A stretch of DNA of 64,000 bases from Daucus carota subsp. sativus (Eukaryota; Streptophyta; Magnoliopsida; Apiales; Apiaceae): assembly GCF_001625215.2 (NCBI RefSeq), contig NC_030381.2, forward strand, positions 3,373,131 to 3,437,130, in the 5' to 3' direction. Below the pieces are notes generated by a model. The model was not told where the DNA came from. It did no database searches and saw nothing but the letters and a program-made list of their open reading frames with translations. Positions 12,676 through 25,592 of this stretch are shown here, one piece after another. The stretch's first letter is position 1. Every line of letters begins with the position of its first letter. The translations under genes and the position numbers were made by a program.

Positions 12676-14516
12676 TGCTAATAATAAAATTAGTCCGAAC
12701 CCCCCTCCCGTCAAAGACAATATTAATCCATAATTATTATTTTTATAATAAAATTAAATATTATAATATAAATCAAAATTAGTTTGAGCCGCTCTCTTTT
12801 CAAACACAATACTAATAACAAAACATTATAATTAAGATATTAGTTTGAGTCGCCTTACTATCAAACACAATACTAATAAAAATTATTTTAATTATGATAA
12901 AATCAAAGATTATATATGGATAATAATTATTTTAAACCGTGGTCCCGTTTTAACAAAAAATTATATTATAACATAGATAAAATTATTTTAGCCACTTTCC
13001 CGTCAAACATAATATTAATATAAAATTTATTATTATTTAGATGAAAATTAATTTGGGCTGCCTCCCGTGCCCGCCAAACACAATATTAATCAAGAATCAT
13101 TTACATTATCATAAAATCAATACGTGATTCATATTTTATATATTCTATTTTATTTGTTAATTATTTTTATTTTATGATTCCTATTTATTAGTTAAAAATT
13201 ATTATTCCAATTTTTTTTCTATTAATTTTTTTTAATGATTATTATCTTTACAATCAGTTATTTTCTATTCGAAATTTAAGAAAATTAAAAGAATAAATCG
13301 GAAATAAAAATCGTACGTATTAACTTACAAATCTTAAATATATATTACATTTTATCCATGATTGTTAGTTTAAATAAATATAATACGATTCCTCTTAGGA
13401 TTCCTAAATAAGAAAAGAATGGTATTACATTTAGAATCCAAAACGAAAAGAATTGTATTAACTTTTGTAATCCTTGAACTTGATTTTTTATATTAAAATT
13501 ATATTTTATATCCGAAATTTAGGAAAATTATAAGAAAAGAATTTTATTATTTTTAAAATCCAATAAAAAATAATTGTATTACCTTTAAGATCCTTAAACT
13601 TAATTTTTTGAATTATAATTTTATTTTATATTCAAAATTCAAGAAAATTATAAGACTGAATCGAACAGATTGGTTGTAAATTCATGCATATTATTTGAAT
13701 GAGGTTGCGAAGATCTTAAAGATGTTTTCATGATAGAGATGCTATCTTCTTAATCATTATGGAACGACGTGAGTTTAGCGATACGAACCTATTTAGACAA
13801 TTTGATATTCCGGAAGATGCTGATTTTTATTTTTTAGATATATAATTTGAGAAAAACTAATAAAATAAGATTATAAATTTTATAATTTTGGAAATAAGAA
13901 TTATATTTTTAAATTATATTTGTTCTATAATTGTCATATTGAATAAATAGATTCCTACTCTTTTATGAATTCTAAATAAGTAAAAGAACTATGCAATCTT
14001 TGCAATCCTTTTATCTATACAATACTTGAACCTGGTTTTTAGATTATAAATTTATTTTCTATATTCTTAATTTTATTTTCTACTCTAAATTTAAGAAAAT
14101 TATTATTTTTATATATAATTTGAAAAGAATTAATAAAATAAGACTATAATTTTATAACTTTCGAAAATAAAAATTATGTTTTTTATTGTATTTTTTCAAT
14201 GATTTTTATATTAAATAAATAAATCATACTCCTCTTACGATTCTTGAATAAGAAAGAGAATTGTATTAGCTTTGCAACCCTTGAACCTCATTTTTAGATT
14301 TTAATTTTATTTTCTATTCAAAATTTAAGAAAATTATTTGTTAGATATATGATTTGAAATTTTTTAATAAAATAAGACTATAAGTTTTATAACTTTTGAA
14401 AATAAAATATTGTATTTTTTAACCTTATTTTTAGGTTATAATTTTATTTTCAATTTGAAATTTAATTAAAAAAATTATAAGACTAAATTCAATAATTCTA
14501 GACACGCTGAGTTAAT

Positions 14517-14634
14517 AAATTTTATGATTCGAACATATCGAGTTATCTGATTTATTATTTGTGTCTACTATTTAAATTTTATGATTCGAACATATCGTGT
14601 TATCTAATTTATTATTTGTGTCTACTATTTAGAC
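14517..14634. repeat. Two-unit tandem repeat, 57-bp period
   Basis: The segment ttttatgattcgaacatatc with its following bases is repeated once with few mismatches (starts near 14519 and 14576). It lies inside Helitron copy 2 and has no counterpart in copy 1. Confidence 0.8.
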
Positions 14635-14847
14635 TCTCAAAACACAGTTGTAATTACGGACCTAGTATTAGATTATTCTTCTATATATCTTATCGAAAAT
14701 AAAATTTTAGAATATAAAAGTCAACTACATATTCTATATATCTTATCGAAAATAAGAATTGTACATATTATCTTACAAATCTTAAATATAAATTGTATTT
14801 TATTTATTATTGTTCGTTTGAATTAATATAATCCTATTCCTATTAGA

Positions 14848-15015
14848 ATTACTAAATAAGAAAAGAATTGTAATATCTTTAGAATTCAATAAGAAATATT
14901 AAATAAGAAAAGAATTGTATCATCTTTAGAATTCAATACGAAATACTAAATAAGAAAAGAATTGTATCATTTTTAGAATTCAATAAGAAAAGAATTGTAT
15001 TACTTTTAGAATTCT
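14848..15015. repeat. Tandem repeat of roughly 50-bp units
   Basis: The word taagaaaagaattgtat recurs four times with intervening ctttagaattcaat text, forming about three full units and one partial unit. It is near the Helitron copy 2 5' end. Confidence 0.75.
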
Positions 15016-15126
15016 TGAACATGATTTTTTTGAATTATAATTATAGTGTCTATCCGAAATTTAAGAAAAATCAGAAGACTGAATCGAGCAATTCTAGAGA
15101 CGCCCGCATCCTCCTTTATATATATA

Positions 15127-15128
<2 letters not shown>

Positions 15129-15162
<34 letters not shown>
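15129..15162. repeat. ATTG tetranucleotide microsatellite
   Basis: About eight consecutive ATTG/GATT units lie directly at the outer edge of Helitron copy 2 and obscure its exact insertion point. Confidence 0.9.
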
Positions 15163-15329
15163 CTGTATAAATATTTCGTTGAAGAAAAAATTACAAAATT
15201 ATAATTTTGCTATATGTTCGTGAAGTTAACGTCCTAATCTCTTCCCACTCATCCGAATATCCAATACTTCTCTGCTCCTCCACTTTAATCTTCATCTTCT
15301 CATCACATAATTCAGAAAAACCAACACTA

Positions 15330-18300
15330 ATGCCGGCAAATTCCTCTCAATTATCCAAAAGGGTACCTCTAAACCACCTTAATTTCATCTTTTTCATGCT
15401 CATTAGCTTAAAGTTCACAGCTTTATAAATTCTTGATTATAGTTGTGCAAGTTCTTTACATGTTGTTTATGTGTGTGTGTGTGTGTGTTTGCAGGGAGAT
15501 AAGAGGGGGAAAGAATGGTTGGCGGTGAATTTCAAGCCAGAGAACTTTATACCAGGACTTATAATTGGGTTTGTGTTTGGGTTTTTATTTGATATGGCAA
15601 AACCCCTTAAAGATTATGCAATTGGGAGCTGTTCGTCTCTTTCGAGAACCCGAAAGCAACAGACTTTGGCCTTGAGGAACCCGAATGAGGAGCTCAAGAT
15701 GGTACCTTTTTGTTCTTTATAGGTTGTTATTGTTGTTTTTGTATTACTATTTGTGTGTTTGAAGATATTGTGAATAATCTTGTATTGTTGATTTGACATT
15801 GGATTATAATGTAATTCACGCGATACTGTTCATAGACTGTTAGGCGAGTAGTGTGTTGGTATAATGATATTGGCCTGTAGTCCGCAGTTTAATTATTTAA
15901 TAGCCAAGATTCTAAGTTTTTATATTTCAATGGTATTTTGGGAGTCGATACAATTGATTATGATTAGAGCGCGAAGATCTGTTATGATGCTGCCATGGTA
16001 GCTGCTTAATATGATTACTTACTATTTAGATGAATGATTAGTTAATAATGCATTGATAGTATTTGTACTAAAGTTTACAACCATGTTGATGCTTAAACCA
16101 TTTTTTCAGGTTTTAGTAGTTAGACAAGATTTGAAGATGGGATCAGGAAAGATTGCTTCTCAATGTGCTCGTAAGATTCCTAACATATCACAGTATTCAC
16201 AAGATGCTTTCTGTAATATTTATGGAACTTCTCTAAAATGATTTCTTGTTAAATTCTGGGTTTTGATTCGAAATTTGTAGATGCTGCAACTGGCCTTTAT
16301 TCAGAGCTTATTCAAAGGTACTTGCGGTTTTCTATTTTAGTTTGGATGCTTCCTGTTGATCTCATACTAACTCGAAAGATCTTATCATTTTTGGTTGTGC
16401 TTCTATCTCCCTTACCTTAATAATTCATATTTATTTTTGGTTTTACAACAAAACCGAACTACTTTTATTGTGTACATGTTGCTTGCCACAGCTGATAGCT
16501 GTTTATTTTAACAACTTACTAATAAATAGATACATCTTGTGGAGTTGTGGGAAGGATGAAAGTATGTTCTTCATATGTGCACAATGATTAGTTCACCTAA
16601 TTGAATGTGCAAGTCAAATTAGCAAAAAAAACAAATAAATGTTATACATATTTATTTCTAAGATAAAGGGGTTGTGTATACTGCAGCCAACGCGCTCTCG
16701 TGCGACAATGGGAGCATTGTGGGCAAGCAAAAATAGTTGTCACTTGCAAGAATCAACAAGAGATGTAAGCAGCTTGTTAAATTGACTTTCTTTGACTAGA
16801 CATGTACCTAATGCATCATATTTTAATCTTGTATTGTGGTTTTGCTTGTAACCATCATTAGGAATAAGCTGAAGGAAATGGCTGAAAACATTGGCCTTCC
16901 AACTTACATGGTTGCTGATGCAGGACGCACACAGGTAACTTTACTATGTCAGACAATTATATGAAACTTTTTAATGTGACAATATAATTGATGTCTGGGG
17001 CATTATCTTATTCATCAAGCATTTGTGCAGGAGGAATCAATATAATAAGTTTATTTACATTATATGAATTGCTAAATGCTTGTTTGGTAAGAATTTTAAT
17101 TTCTCTAGTTGATCCATATTAGATCAGTGTTCTAAAAGGTTAGTCAGGGAACAGCTAACCTGGTAAGTATAGTGATAGGCACGAAAATAATCAGATATAA
17201 GGTGAGAGTTTGTTAGGATGGCTAGTGGTGGGACTAAACTAGTAAACTAATGTTTTTACACATTCAAATCAAACAAACATCCAGAGATCTTATGTTGAGC
17301 CTCGGTTATGGCAACCCAATAGAGGATGAACTAAGAAGACTTGGACTGCCATTTCCGGGGCAAGTGGGGAAAGATGTATGTTTCACAAAGCTATTAATCT
17401 GCACGTCTATGTCTCAATTCCAAAAACTTCAATATTTTCTCACAGAAAATTTTGATTTTGGTTTTATATTTTAGGTAGTATCTATAGTTTTTATGATTCA
17501 TTTGTTTCTTAAGATAAACTCTTTTAAATGATTAGACCGTATGGAAACCTAAAGTTGCTTTTTAAGTGAGGAAAAGATGCAGTTTTGTAAAAGAATTTAA
17601 AGCTAAACTATCCATATATTTTAGTAATTTAGATCGCAGAGAACATTAAGATTGTTTTTGTAAGCAAAGGAATATACTGACATTGGCCAAATTGAGTTTC
17701 TTTTTTTTGCTTTCAAGTTATGACTCGTTTACATATATGTCATTAGCCTTAGTTTTTTTTCTCGATAAAACAGAAATTAACCGCCTCGCCTACAGAGGCT
17801 TAGGCCTAAGCCTTGAAGGTCGCTGGATCCTATACCTAGTAGATCTGTCTGGTGTCCTAAAAAGTAATCTATATAACAAAATTTGATCACATTTAGAGGA
17901 TGATGAAGTTTGTTATTTGGACAGGTTGCCTCTGGATCAAAAACGGTTCTCGCTATTGGACCTGGTATGTTTTTCATGGTCCTCTACTCCTCTTAGCATA
18001 CATTGTTCCTCTTTTCTTTTCTTTATTTTGCTTTGCTTGATGTATTAGTTTTACCTTCTAATTGCTGATCTTTGTGCTGGCAAAGTCCACAGGTATTGAT
18101 TAATAATTTGTTTTGGGAACCTATTGATGTCACTGAAATTAAATATTATTCAATGGTGACACTCCTAAGTCGTAAGTCCTAAATATAGAATATTGAACCT
18201 ACTAAAGTAATATATTTGTGGTGGCATATGTAACCCAATATTCGCATTACTTTGTAGTTTGTATTTTAGATGTGCGTAATGTTCATTAATGGACCAGCTA

Positions 18301-19515
18301 GTGTTGGTATACAGTTAGTTTTAAATAAGCTTCTTTGTAACTCTTAAGTGGGCTCGAACATTTCAATCTTATTGAATGTGTTCTCTCTCTCTATTTAATT
18401 TATTTGCTAAATGGGTATTAGCTTGTATTTTATTTTCCTAGTGGTATCATCTTGTTTCAAGTGCACCCAATGTAGGATAGGGGGAAATGTATATAAGTTT
18501 GTGCATTATTGGCTAAAGGTCCGCTGGTTCACTGAATCGCTGATGTATCATATTATTACAATATCCCTAGATATATTTTCTGGTGTCAAGTGTGGGCTAA
18601 GAAGTTTATAATGCCTGACTAGAATTGTATCATATTTACACATAACCTCTAAACGATATTCAATCAGCAGGGGTTATCTCTCTCCCTTTTTTCCCTTCTC
18701 CCTGTGGCCACAGGTTTTTTTGGTGAACTGGATTTTCTGCTTGGAATCTGAAATTAATATTTTTGTGACTTTTAAGTAAATGTTTTTGTTTGGAATCTTT
18801 TTATTTATTGTGTGCCCTGTAAATTTTAGAGGTATATTGTCACCTGGAGGAGCAATGGTCAAAAAATGGAAAAAGGATTCGCGCTTTTGATTTGTGTCAA
18901 TGAACCACTGTAAAAAGTTAAATTAATTGAGGTTGGGTACTGGTAACTGTTAGGCATCGGCCCGTTACAATGCTAGGGTAGCATGGCTTGGGTGATCCAA
19001 GATATATATGCATAATAATGTATGTTTAGACAATTATTATAAAATGTATGTTTCGGTCACAAAGTAAGGGGAGGATTGTTGGGTATCAACCCAATACGGA
19101 TTGGATTCTGATTTGAGTTAGAATTCATAATTAGACTCTAACTAGAGTCAGGCATTTCAGAGTTAGATTATGATTTAGCTAAGATTGAGATGGCAATATA
19201 TACATAGTCATAATGTGTTTGTCATGTATGCTTAAGATGTAGACTTAGGTATCGCTCGAGAGCGAATGCTCAAGTATCCTAGTTTGATTGATTGTATTAT
19301 TGATAATGGTTTTGATTAATAATACAAGTCGGGACGTGGTTTTCTGTTTTTGTGTTATATATTCTTGTGTGTACTTGCATTAGAAGGTGAATGTCGGGTT
19401 TTTTAATCCCCAACAGTAATTCCATATCAACTAACATCCAGCAATTATTTTTCTCTGACAAACAGGATTTAAGTCGGCAGTAGATTCAGTAACAGGGAAA
19501 CAGCATCTGCTTTGA
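15330..19515 (+). CDS. PTH2: Peptidyl-tRNA hydrolase 2 (Pth2) family protein with N-terminal membrane segment
   Basis: Eight exons: 15330-15362, 15495-15701, 16110-16170, 16281-16317, 16687-16764, 16862-16934, 17925-17964 and 19466-19515. All have GT-AG introns and join to 192 codons before TGA. Pth2 releases peptides from peptidyl-tRNA. The catalytic domain is complete: VLVVRQDLKMGSGKIASQCA-H (residues about 81-101), RALVRQWEHCGQAKIV, the NKLKEMAENIGLPTYMVAD block, DAGRTQ, and SGSKTVLAIGPG near the end. The N-terminal part contains a hydrophobic stretch, FIPGLIIGFVFGFLFDMAK, consistent with a membrane anchor as in PTRH2 of mitochondria; the location is inferred. The first exon encodes only 11 residues and is supported by splice sites and frame rather than by family conservation. 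The last intron is about 1.5 kb and contains an LTR remnant. Confidence 0.93.
17285..17375 (+). other. Exon-like fragment of unknown origin in Pth2 intron 6
   Basis: A short open frame reads SLGYGNPIEDELRRLGLPFP and is bounded by a plausible acceptor (catccag) and donor (gat|gtatgt). It does not belong to Pth2, because exons 6 and 7 join directly within a conserved block (GRTQ-VASGSK). In Pth2 phase it would introduce a stop. It may be a captured gene piece. I do not recognise the parent family. Confidence 0.35.
18900..19415 (+). mobile_element. LTR retroelement remnant (PPT plus one LTR) in Pth2 intron 7
   Basis: An LTR-like unit of 339 bp starts TGTTGGGTATCAACCC at 19077 and ends ATCCCCAACA at 19415, with short inverted termini (TGTTGGG / CCCAACA). 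A purine tract (aaagtaaggggaggat) lies directly before it, as for a 3' LTR. No matching 5' LTR or coding is visible; the bases from about 18900 to 19076 are the presumed internal remainder. Confidence 0.62.
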
Positions 19516-20441
19516 CGTGTAAATGATATTGTATTATCACATCATCATAGTTTGACCTTGGTCCTACATTGTTCCTTCATAGACAGTCCTCTTGAGTACA
19601 TTTGACACATCCTTCAAGAGAAGTTGATCTGCAGGAGGATCTTTCCGATACTGATTCCCTCAGCACATGGCTTATTAGACGCCCAGTGGCTCTAGATGTC
19701 AGTAAAGGAACAATAGGTAGCTAAGATATTGAATTACTCTTGTTGTATGTGCACTTAAACTTAAGAACTGTCAGTTTGCCACATCTTTTTTTGAGAGAGC
19801 AATTTGCCACATTTAAATTGATTGTATACAGTGTTTTTTAAGTTGTTCTCCATCCTTGTTTTCTTCTTGTATCCGGAGTGTTTAGCTTATGTTGTGTTTA
19901 TTTGTTTTGGCATAATAATTCGATATTCATCAACCATCATTAATATCATTTTAAGATGCTATATAATATGCCATATTATGGTCTCCATGAATTATAAAAT
20001 TTATGTACAAATATCAGCAAAAAGAATGAATTTAGCAACTAACAACACTGAGGACAGAAACCATAACTATAAACAAGATAATCAGTACAATAGCTAAAGC
20101 TAAAGTTATGCTTCAAATTTTAAAATGATTAATTCATGGAAGAGACCAACACCTATGCAAATCTTTAATATAATTTAAAACATTGATAAATTTTGATGAA
20201 TCCAAAGAGAGATTAACATTTATGTTCAAATTTCGTTAATAATCAGTTATCACATATATATTATATATAAATTAACATTTGACACTGAAGTAGTATAATT
20301 TACAAGATTTAGATATAAAAAAAAAGCCCCCAATTTTTATTTATCAATTAAAAAAAATCCCCCCGAAACCCCTTCCAAAACCCTTCTCTTCAATTCATGT
20401 TTTCACGAATCTAAACTCCCACCAAACCCTAACCCCCCAAA
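19516..20441. other. Pth2 3' UTR and NFD6-like promoter/leader
   Basis: No exon-like frame is visible. The last 100 bases are C-rich (aaaccccttccaaaacccttc) like a 5' UTR, directly before the NFD6-like ATG. Confidence 0.45.
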
Positions 20442-23400
20442 ATGGCCTCTCGTTTTCGATCAATTTCAAGACCAATTTCGACCCTTTTCAAACAATCCAC
20501 TTCCAAGCCTTCTTCTTCCATACCCTTTGCATCTTCTCACATTCCTCGCGCACCCACATCAATTTCAAGGCAAAATAAGCTCAATTCTATAACCCCATTT
20601 GAATTTTCTTGAAAAGATTTGATTTTTAACTCTTGGTTTTGATTTTCAGGCCACTAGCTCAAATGGGTGCTCTCCAGTCCCTGTTGCCACTCCATTCAGC
20701 GGTTGCTTCAGCTCGATTGACGTCGTGTCTTGGGATTGATTCAAAGGGCTCGAGATCGTTGTCTCAGGGTATGCTTTGCAGTGCAAACCCAGGAGTTTGA
20801 TATTTATTTGTAATGTATCTATCTCTGTAAGCTTACTACTTTTGTTGCCTTGTTGTTTGCTAGCATATGATTTGTTTAAATTTGCAAACGTTATTTGTGT
20901 TTGTGTTGCAATGCTTGCGTTTCTGACTTATTTATGTGTGTCTTTTGATTGATCGTAATCTACTGTCAACTTATTTCATTAAGTCTTTAATTCGACAAAT
21001 AAATTATGCTTGGCCTGTGTAATTGATAGTATGGGGCAATAGTGTGCATAAGTATATTGGAAAGATGACGAGGTTTTATATGGAAATGAGAAAGAATGGT
21101 AAAGAAGTGTTTAATCAAATTTAAGATTGAAGAACAGCAAGGAGAAAAAGTTAGTCTTTATTTGTGCCGTTTTCGAGCCTTGTCAATAAGGCGGAATATT
21201 ATTACTATAAGAAAGTAACAATGAAATAAATTCAAATAATGATTTGATATTGCCTGTTATCTGTTCAATGCTTCATATTGAAGTGACAAGTGACATCACT
21301 ATGTAGCTTAATAAATCATATTCCAACTTGATAAAATATGTTACTATTAGTAGAATTAGAAGTGCTAAATAACCCATTTGTCCGAAGTAACCAATAATTT
21401 TGACTCTACATACAAAGAAAGCTGGAGTTCAGCATTAAGTCTGCAGTTTATAAAGATAAGAGCTATATGGGAGGACCAGATCTGATCTACCCTTCCTGAA
21501 GTTTGGTTATAAATTAGATTAACTGTATCCCTAAAATTATGTTCTTGACCATTTTTCTCAATGCAACTTATTGTGAAAAGTTTAGCAAGATTACCTTTTA
21601 CAGAGCCTAGGCACTAGTGAATGTAAATTTCGAAGGGAAGAAAGAAGTTGTAAATTGGTCATGTATTCAGGAGGGCTTATGTACAAGCAGAAGATAAATT
21701 TTATTATTATTCGAATACGTTGCTTTATCCCCACTAACAAGCACTCATACTCTACTTTTTCTATTAGAACCTTTTTAAGTTTCAAACCCGAATGATGCAT
21801 TTCTTATTGATATTGATGAAATATTCCCAAGTCAAACACAACATAAGTTGAACAACTTTGTCAAATGTGAGATTTTGTGTGCTGCTTTGGGATTTTAAAT
21901 TGTATGTTGAAACTTTATTCAGTTAAAATTGAATAGAATTTTTTATGTAAAACAATTGCAACTGATCAAGTCTCTAAAATTGTAGAACTGGCCAGGTCTT
22001 ACTGCCCATATTATTCGGGTTCTTTGTCTGTTTGGTATGATTAATTTCCATATCATCTGATTTAACCCTTGAAAATTTTATTCGGCAGTGGTTACCACAA
22101 TATGTTTTCGCCTGTCAAATTCCTTCCAGGGCTAATCTTAGGCTACATATTTCTCAGAACGATGTTATATGTATTGCCTTGCATTTAAATCAAAGGCATC
22201 TAAGGTAGTCTAGCCTTTAGCTTATTTGTAGTCATTTGGGCTGATAGAAACTATGAAGTAAACAGTTTCTAAAACATACTCTTAGTCGGAACGTTCAGGG
22301 TTGTGTCATTTAGACTACCACAGGGCACCTGTTCGCAGTTAAGTTATCCTTGCAATCTGATCTTCACTATCTTCTACCGTATTCTGATTCCTGATAATAT
22401 TAGATGAGACAAGTAAAAAGATGACTGATATATTGCTCTTAAACCTAATAGGTGGAGCATTCCCTTCATTTAACTTATAGCAACAAACACTTGATTGGGA
22501 TAGTACTTTGCTGTGGATATCATTATTTTTGCTGTTTCTGTCGTCCACAAAGGGACTCACCTGGCACATAAATCAAACAACGACATTGACATGAGTCTTA
22601 AATTTAGTTGATATGGTAAGTCATAGAACTAATTACAAGTAGGCTAGATGTCCTTTTTTAATTTACATAAATTACATACTCCATTTTAAATGCCAACATA
22701 TTATTGTATACTGACTTTAAACAACTTAAATGGTCATTTTTCATCGAAATGTGGAAATATAGCTTGGGGAATTTGAGATTGTATCTGCTTCTGTGTTGCA
22801 TTTATCTGACCTTGTAGAGGTGGAACTGGTCCTTTTGCTTCATACTTCAAGTCTAAGTTCTGTTTCCTTCTACTAATGGGAATAGTTAGGCTTTATCTAC
22901 TATCTTATCAATTAGTAATACACAATTTATAGTTTATTGTGCCCTGGAAGCCCCAGAAAATAGTAAGGCTTAGATCTCGACTCGAAAACACATAATCCAA
23001 AAGAAAATAGTTTGCTGTGTATTCAGCAGTCGAACACAGCTAATTTCTGAATTAGTGATTACAAATGAATATTCTGATGTGACAAACTTTCTTGATCTAC
23101 TTGCATTATTGTGCTTATCTGATAAGTGTAAGTAGGAGGTCCTTCCTCAGTGCTATAACTGCAGGTGCATTTTGGCCCAATTTTACATGATTTTGAAGTT
23201 GTATAATATATAAATTAGTACATTTTTTTAATTTCGAGGAAGGGGAAGGGGTGATGCCGTTTAATGACTTTCATTCCTGGAGGTAGCTCTTGCCGATGGG
23301 CTACCTCCAGCTATTTGCTAGTACTCTTTATGCAGAGGTAAAAATCATGGGTGAATTATTATTCTTATTTCAGTTGATCCGGAAGCAACCTGGTCGTCCT

Positions 23401-23995
23401 TCGAGTCCTATTGCCAATGCAAGTGAGCCGTGGCTTTTAGTATAGCAGTCTATTATTCCAAGCTACGAAAATTAGTATATCCAATTGTAAAGCATTGATT
23501 ATTCTCACAATTTGGAGGATTTTGCTGGGATGATAAGAAGTTAGATTTGTACAAAAGTAAGTGTACAGAATCATATGAAGGGTGAAGACAATTTTTAGAT
23601 ATGTGTATGAGACATTTTAGGTTATTTAGAAGAAATTTGAGAGTTCTATCGATATGCTTAAATTTGAAAATCCTAATGCCTTGTGCATTATGTTGGTTTG
23701 GCTTAAAATTCCTGCTCAATTATGATTGTAGAGTTGGTCACGGTTGGTTAGTCATTTGTGTGTAATTGCTCTTCAGTCACAAGAATATTCTGATCTAGTC
23801 ATGGTCGGTCATTTTACTATTGATCCATGCTTGTATGTTTCCATGCTCTATCCTCTTGTTACCGCATAAACTAATGTCTCTGTGTTACACATTTGTTTAT
23901 ACTAGACTCGTGTTCATATCATCTTCATCTAATAAATGGTTAATTGTTTGTTTACAACTTTGCTATCAGAACTAGGACTGAGTGTGCCTCGATAA
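20442..23995 (+). CDS. NFD6: NUCLEAR FUSION DEFECTIVE 6-like small organellar protein
   Basis: Model: 20442-20569, 20650-20768 and 23970-23995, giving 90 aa that end in ELGLSVPR. The N-terminus (MASRFRSISRPISTLFKQST) is Ser/Arg-rich without acidic residues, typical of a mitochondrial or plastid presequence. The family core follows: LAQMGALQSLLPLHSAVASA, then RLTSCLGIDS and SRSLSQ. NFD6 in Arabidopsis is required for nuclear fusion in the female gametophyte and is organellar; its biochemical role is not known. The first intron starts with GC instead of GT. Alternative ends are possible: reading through the second donor gives GMLCSANPGV and a stop at 20800 (92 aa), and an acceptor at 23374 gives a 17-residue tail with a stop at 23426 (99 aa). 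Family identity is fairly sure; which end dominates is not known. Confidence 0.85.
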
Positions 23996-25102
23996 GAAGA
24001 TACATGTGGTTGGAGTTCACAGTCAAAGAAGCTGTTTAGGTGGCAAATGTCTGCGGCGCCTCATCTCTGGATGCTATTTACATAACACTTTATGGATAAT
24101 TCTTGATAATTTTGTATACTACTTGCGACAATCAAATTTCCAGAAAGCATGCTACTTTTCTTGCATTAACTTCTAGCTACATTTGATATTTGTTTCAGTT
24201 TAAAATTCAAGCATTGCTTGATGTAAGCTTGGGTCCAAACACATTATGGCACACATTTTCTCAACACTTCTCACCACCCGAATAATCCTAAACATCGTTC
24301 TGTCATGTAGTAGTCGCGTCGTTCTGTCATTTAGTAGCCTTGAGACTAACAAGGAACGGAGTTCTTGTGTAGACTTGTATTGTATATTAGTTGAAACATG
24401 CATAGATGGAGGGTGTGTACATGCAGGAAACGTGCTGTGCACGTGACGAAGTGGGGAGGTTGATGATACAGTGACTCATGTCCCTCATCCTCCAGGAAAG
24501 GGGCCTTCACTAGTGCCCTTCATGTCTCCATTTTTTCCTCACACTGACATGTTGCTGTTTGTTTATATATATCAGCTCTCTTTGGTTTCTTTCTACACTC
24601 TTCTTTTTAACTGCTCACTAGCAGTTGTCCTCCCTCACTTGTTAGTTGGGAATGAGGGTCATCTCAGCTAGTTTGCCAAACTTTTATCTCGTTTGACTAT
24701 AAGCGGACAATACATTCGTCTAGAGTCTCAGGATTTTACAAGGTTCTGAAAACTGATTTTGACTAAAATTTCGCAAATATAATGTTCGGCCCTGTCTCGG
24801 GGCCATTTTTAATTTTATCTCCTGTAATCCTTTGCAAAATTCGACACATATTTGTACATGTTTAAGGATCAGATATTTCAAATTGTTGACACTGAATAAG
24901 GAAATTTCAAAAGGTGATAAAAAAAAAAAAAAAAAAAGGAAAAGCAGAGGCAGCCATTAAACAGAGTTTTGCAGTAGTGTAAAGAAAATAGAGGAGACAA
25001 GAGTGTTAATAAGTGAACATGGAAATATCCCCCATGCATGGAACCCTATCTTTTTCTATTTTTGTCTTCTGAACACCACTTTATAATATCATAAACTATA
25101 TC
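23996..25102. other. NFD6-like 3' UTR and spacer
   Basis: No coding signal is seen. A short direct repeat (cgttctgtcatgtagtag and cgttctgtcatttagtag) occurs at about 24296 and 24321. A poly-A run occurs near 24920. Confidence 0.4.
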
Positions 25103-25544
25103 CACTGGAATAGGGATGGGCATCGGGTCACTTCGGGTCGGGGATCGCTATAACCGGCCCCGATCCCCGATTCCTAACCCAATCCCCATCCCTGGCCCGA
25201 TCCCCGTCGGGGATTATTTTTCGATCCCCATCCCCGGCCCGATCGGGATTCGGGGATACCCGCGGGGATTTCGGGTTTTTAAATTAAAACCAAAATTTCT
25301 AATTAAATACTTAAATTCATAATTATGATTAGTTTTTAATATGTCTTACCTCATTATTTTAATTTATCTTCAATGATATAATTATGACCTTTTTAATTTT
25401 AAGACTTATTTTAATTGAAAGAAATATTAACATTTATTTCAATAAATTTAATTATATTAAATATATAACTATAATCTATATAATATATAAACAAGTGATT
25501 ACTAAAGTTGCACCTAAAGAGGTATATAAACATATTAATAAATA

Positions 25545-25592
<48 letters not shown>

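Larger units (their letters stand above)
12273..15132 (-). mobile_element. Non-autonomous Helitron, copy 2, in tandem with copy 1
   Basis: It has the same minus-strand 3' end as copy 1 (GC hairpin, CTTTATTCA, CTAGT), and long stretches are collinear with copy 1. The right end on the minus strand reads A|TCAATATATATATA then AAGGAGGATGCGGGCG, fitting a Helitron 5' TC terminus; the exact base is uncertain because an ATTG microsatellite follows. It is longer than copy 1 because of a MITE at 12445-12675 and tandem expansions at about 14517-14630 (57-bp period, two units) and about 14848-15015 (roughly 50-bp units). No transposase coding was found. Confidence 0.66.
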
